From assembly GCF_016583905.1 (NCBI RefSeq), contig NZ_NRRY01000003.1, positions 298,936 to 362,935 on the forward strand: a stretch of DNA of 64,000 nt, in the 5' to 3' direction. This stretch comes from Lamprobacter modestohalophilus. Lineage in GTDB: Bacteria > Pseudomonadota > Gammaproteobacteria > Chromatiales > Chromatiaceae. The translations under genes were made by a program, and so were the position numbers. The notes under the pieces are model-generated. The model saw only the letters and a list, made by a program, of their open reading frames with translations. It did no database searches and was not told the DNA's origin. This document shows, one piece after another, positions 61,890-64,000 of the stretch (position 1 is its first letter; every line of letters begins with the position of its first letter).

Positions 61890-62852
61890 TTACTCCTGAG
61901 GCTCAGATGCCAACAGGATTTCAAATACCGGAATAAGGATAAGCATGAGATCAAGGAAAAGCAGCAATCTGCTGGCATCTTCTCTCGTCCAAACCCTATC
62001 TCTTTGTCCATGCAGAACCGCGTGCCTGTTTAGTGCCCGAGCATCTTGGTCGCTGGTAGCGTGCCCATAATAAGCCCCTGCGAAGTGCAGGAATGATTCC
62101 AAGGCAACCCCAACCAACCGGAGATCTTTATCACTTAAGTCTTGCGCATTAGCTCCAGACTTCTTAGCGAAGTCCCAGGCTCCGGCCCCGGGCCGCAGCG
62201 ATTCTAGACAAATATTGGCGTCTTGAAAAACTTTATTGATCTGGCCAACACCTTTCCGCAAGTTTTCCGTCTTCAGTAGCTTCCGACAAATATGGTCTAG
62301 CAAAGGGAAGATCGCTGTAATGCACGGATACCAGTATCCGTTTAGATATACAGCGCGAATTTCGTCAAGTTCTTGTTGGTGACCAGAAAGAATATCTGTA
62401 GATTTCCAGCGACGAAATAGCTTCCCGCAAGAAAGCCGCACCAGTTTGACCATGGCCTCGTCAATGATTTTGGCCGCTGCCGGATTAACCATGGCATCTC
62501 CTGCCGAGGGACGTTTCAAAGACACAACCCACATGCGCATATAAAGCCAGATTACTGAGGGGAAGGCTGCTGTCCACAACCAATATTTGCTAGCAGAAAA
62601 GGAAAGCACAAAGAACGGGAAAGGCCAAAGAAAAAGTTCTCGGAAGAGATCAGATCCCACTAGAATTAAGTTTACATGACTCGTGGGAGTGTACTTCGAG
62701 AGCGAATCGTATATCGATCGCGGGAAATCTTTTTGGGGGGTATAGTTGGTGGGCTTGCGGGCGATCTTTCCGCGAAGGACTTCAAGGTTTGCGACGAGTT
62801 CGTGTGGCTTGATCGTGCTGCTATTCAAATTGCGATCCATATATACGTCCAA
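61890..62852 (-). CDS. Membrane-anchored protein with HEPN-like C-terminal motif, putative abortive-infection effector
   Basis: The 320-residue product is less GC-rich than its neighbours. Two adjacent membrane helices (residues about 72-88 and 91-111, ELFLWPFPFFVLSF and WLWTAAFPSVIWLYM) follow a polar N-terminus. The cytoplasmic part is helical, with YWYPCITAIFPLLDHICRKLL at about 173-193. Near the C-terminus is NRHAVLHG, whose R276-x4-H281 fits the HEPN Rx4-6H ribonuclease motif, then DASRLLLFLDLMLIL. I do not recognise a named family. RNase and defence roles are inferred from the motif and the location beside the AlpA module. Confidence 0.6.
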   Translation of the reverse strand: MDVYMDRNLNSSTIKPHELVANLEVLRGKIARKPTNYTPQKDFPRSIYDSLSKYTPTSHVNLILVGSDLFRELFLWPFPFFVLSFSASKYWLWTAAFPSVIWLYMRMWVVSLKRPSAGDAMVNPAAAKIIDEAMVKLVRLSCGKLFRRWKSTDILSGHQQELDEIRAVYLNGYWYPCITAIFPLLDHICRKLLKTENLRKGVGQINKVFQDANICLESLRPGAGAWDFAKKSGANAQDLSDKDLRLVGVALESFLHFAGAYYGHATSDQDARALNRHAVLHGQRDRVWTREDASRLLLFLDLMLILIPVFEILLASEPQE

Positions 62853-62987
62853 TCATAAGTCGTGCGCATTCTAAAATCGCCTGCCGGCAATCATGCGAAC
62901 TCTCAGAATTGGAGAAGTACTGCCCCAGCGACAGTTGGTGGCGAAAGCTTGGCGCCGGATGGCACAAGTGTCAACGTCAGCTAATGG

Positions 62988-63659
62988 CGATCGCAGACAC
63001 TCACCGGCATAGGAGGCGATACCAGACTCGGTTGATTCTGCAGTTTCTGGATATGCCCCTCGCGTTGCCGCAGAGGAAGATGAGAAACACCAGCGCAGTT
63101 GCTCGATTCAGATCGATCCTGATCTGACAAGAGCGGCGCCAATTCCTGGCTGCGGAGACCATCACGCACCGTTGCATCGCAAAACGTGCCGAAATCGATG
63201 ATCTTTCACTGTCGCGGGCAAAGCCGGATTGCGTGGATGCTAGCAAGGTCTTCAGAGCCAGGCTGCCCGCAAACGGCTTGCGACCCCTGACCAGCCTTTA
63301 GGCCAAGCCCGGTATTGAGCACCGGCGGCGCTTCCTGAGTACTGAAGACAGCACGTTGGGCGCGGGATCGACCCCCGCCCAGCACTGATCTCCACACCCA
63401 GGATGCCGCAATGATGCCTCACACCACCTCTCTCCTACGCCGCCCCGAAGTCGAACGCCGCATTGGCCGCTCCCGCGCCAGTGTCTATGCGGATATCGCC
63501 GCCGGCCTGCTGCCACGCCCGGTCAAGATCGGCCAACGTGCCGTCGCTTGGCCCAGCCACGAGATCGACGCCGTCATCAACGCCCTCACGGCCGGCGCGA
63601 CACCCGAAGAGATGCATGCCCTCGTCAACCAATTGCACGCCGCGCGCACAGTGACGGAG
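62988..63659 (+). repeat. 672-bp direct repeat, copy 2 (AlpA module)
   Basis: Second copy of the module at 57691-58362, in the same orientation, 5.3 kb downstream. The homology stops just after the AlpA coding region, where the downstream genes diverge (DnaB-like instead of DUF927). Confidence 0.92.
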
Positions 63660-63689
63660 TCAAGAAACGTCGATGACATCTGCTTCTGA
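63414..63689 (+). CDS. AlpA-family regulator, copy 2
   Basis: Starts MPHTTSLLRRPEVERRIGRSRASVYADIAAGLLPRPVKIGQRAVAWP and differs from copy 1 at only a few residues before the C-terminus. The last residues (TVTESRNVDDICF) are unique because the frame reads past the repeat end. ATG 63414 aligns with the copy-1 start; an extra ATG at 63411 is not conserved. It overlaps the start of the DnaB-like gene by 16 bases. Confidence 0.9.
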   Translation: MPHTTSLLRRPEVERRIGRSRASVYADIAAGLLPRPVKIGQRAVAWPSHEIDAVINALTAGATPEEMHALVNQLHAARTVTESRNVDDICF

Positions 63690-64000
63690 GGTACGCATCT
63701 TGAGCCTAACCACACAAGGCCTCCCAAAGCCATGGGGGCAACACCAAGACGCGTCTCAGCGTGCAATCATCAGCCGCGCCGAGCGCGCCCTGCTCAGTGG
63801 TTTGATGATCGAGCCCGACGCCGTCTCGCGCGTTGTGGACCTGGTGTCCCCAGCCGACTTTAGCAACGACGATCACGGCAAGGTGTTCGCCGCGATCCTG
63901 GCACTGAGCGATGACGGCATTGCACCCGAGCCGGAAGCGCTGATGAACGCGCTCAAGGATCGCCGTCAGCGCGAGCTGATCGTCTCGCTGTTCGCCGATG
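63674..64000 (+). CDS. DnaB N-terminal-domain replicative helicase-like protein (3' end outside window)
   Basis: From ATG 63674 the frame stays open to the window end, giving 109 residues. After a polar leader, SRAERALLSGLMIEPDAVSRVVDLVSPADFSNDDHGKVFAAILAL matches the DnaB N-terminal helical domain (family pattern AE.AVLG.ll.....). The RecA-like ATPase domain would lie outside. DnaB-like genes right after an AlpA or ParA gene are common in integrative elements. It occupies the position the DUF927 gene has after copy 1. Confidence 0.82.

Overview
The window reads as a chromosomal segment of a GC-rich gammaproteobacterium. The pilS/pilR pair, GlnB, BamD, RluD-PgeF, the Prc protease, ArgA and type-1 GshA all point that way. 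The octaheme tetrathionate-reductase-type cytochrome with its cytochrome b partner suggests a sulfur-metabolising Chromatiales-like lineage. The order-level guess is inference; there is no rRNA gene here to settle it.

Core region, about 1-44,500. In order: the 3' part of a YhaN/SbcC-like ATPase, a SleB-type wall hydrolase, a GT-C-like membrane protein, a type IV pilin, cardiolipin synthase, a GNAT enzyme, a helical-repeat protein and an AI-2E-type permease. Then come ilvB-ilvN-ilvC (branched-chain amino acids), the octaheme cytochrome c / cytochrome b pair, an SCP2 protein, Ppx, a giant MscS/MscK channel, argA and pilS-pilR. These are followed by sucC-sucD, glnB, bamD, rluD-pgeF, prc-gshA, an SDR, a degenerate CobT-like protein, tex, a small membrane protein and a YccA/BI-1 protein. 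Genes are dense with short spacers. Several starts were moved downstream of the longest reading frame because of Shine-Dalgarno sites or signal peptides; these are noted per gene.

Accessory region, about 44,424 to the end. It starts at a tRNA-Ser(UGA) gene whose 3' end abuts a wrecked tyrosine integrase and decayed HTH/excisionase fragments. Next are two secreted proteins (one a beta-propeller with three Asp boxes), a P4-type integrase overlapping a DUF1016 (PDDEXK) nuclease, and an Integrase_1-type recombinase overlapping a small partner gene. A GFA-family gene follows. Next is an AT-rich DUF262 + AlbA_2 (Schlafen-type) fusion gene whose borders look like those of an integron gene cassette.

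The last 6.3 kb hold two copies of a 672-bp module (57,691-58,362 and 62,988-63,659) encoding an AlpA-type regulator. Each copy is followed on the right by a replication-type gene: a DUF927 P-loop protein after the first and a DnaB N-terminal-like protein, cut by the window end, after the second. Each is preceded on the left by a divergent, AT-richer gene that looks defence-related: the DUF262-AlbA_2 fusion and a membrane-anchored protein with a HEPN-like Rx4H motif. A decayed toxin-antitoxin locus and an IS110 fragment lie between. My main proposal is that these are two tandem, related satellite-like elements carrying exchangeable defence cargo behind a common AlpA module. No CRISPR array and no rRNA gene were seen.
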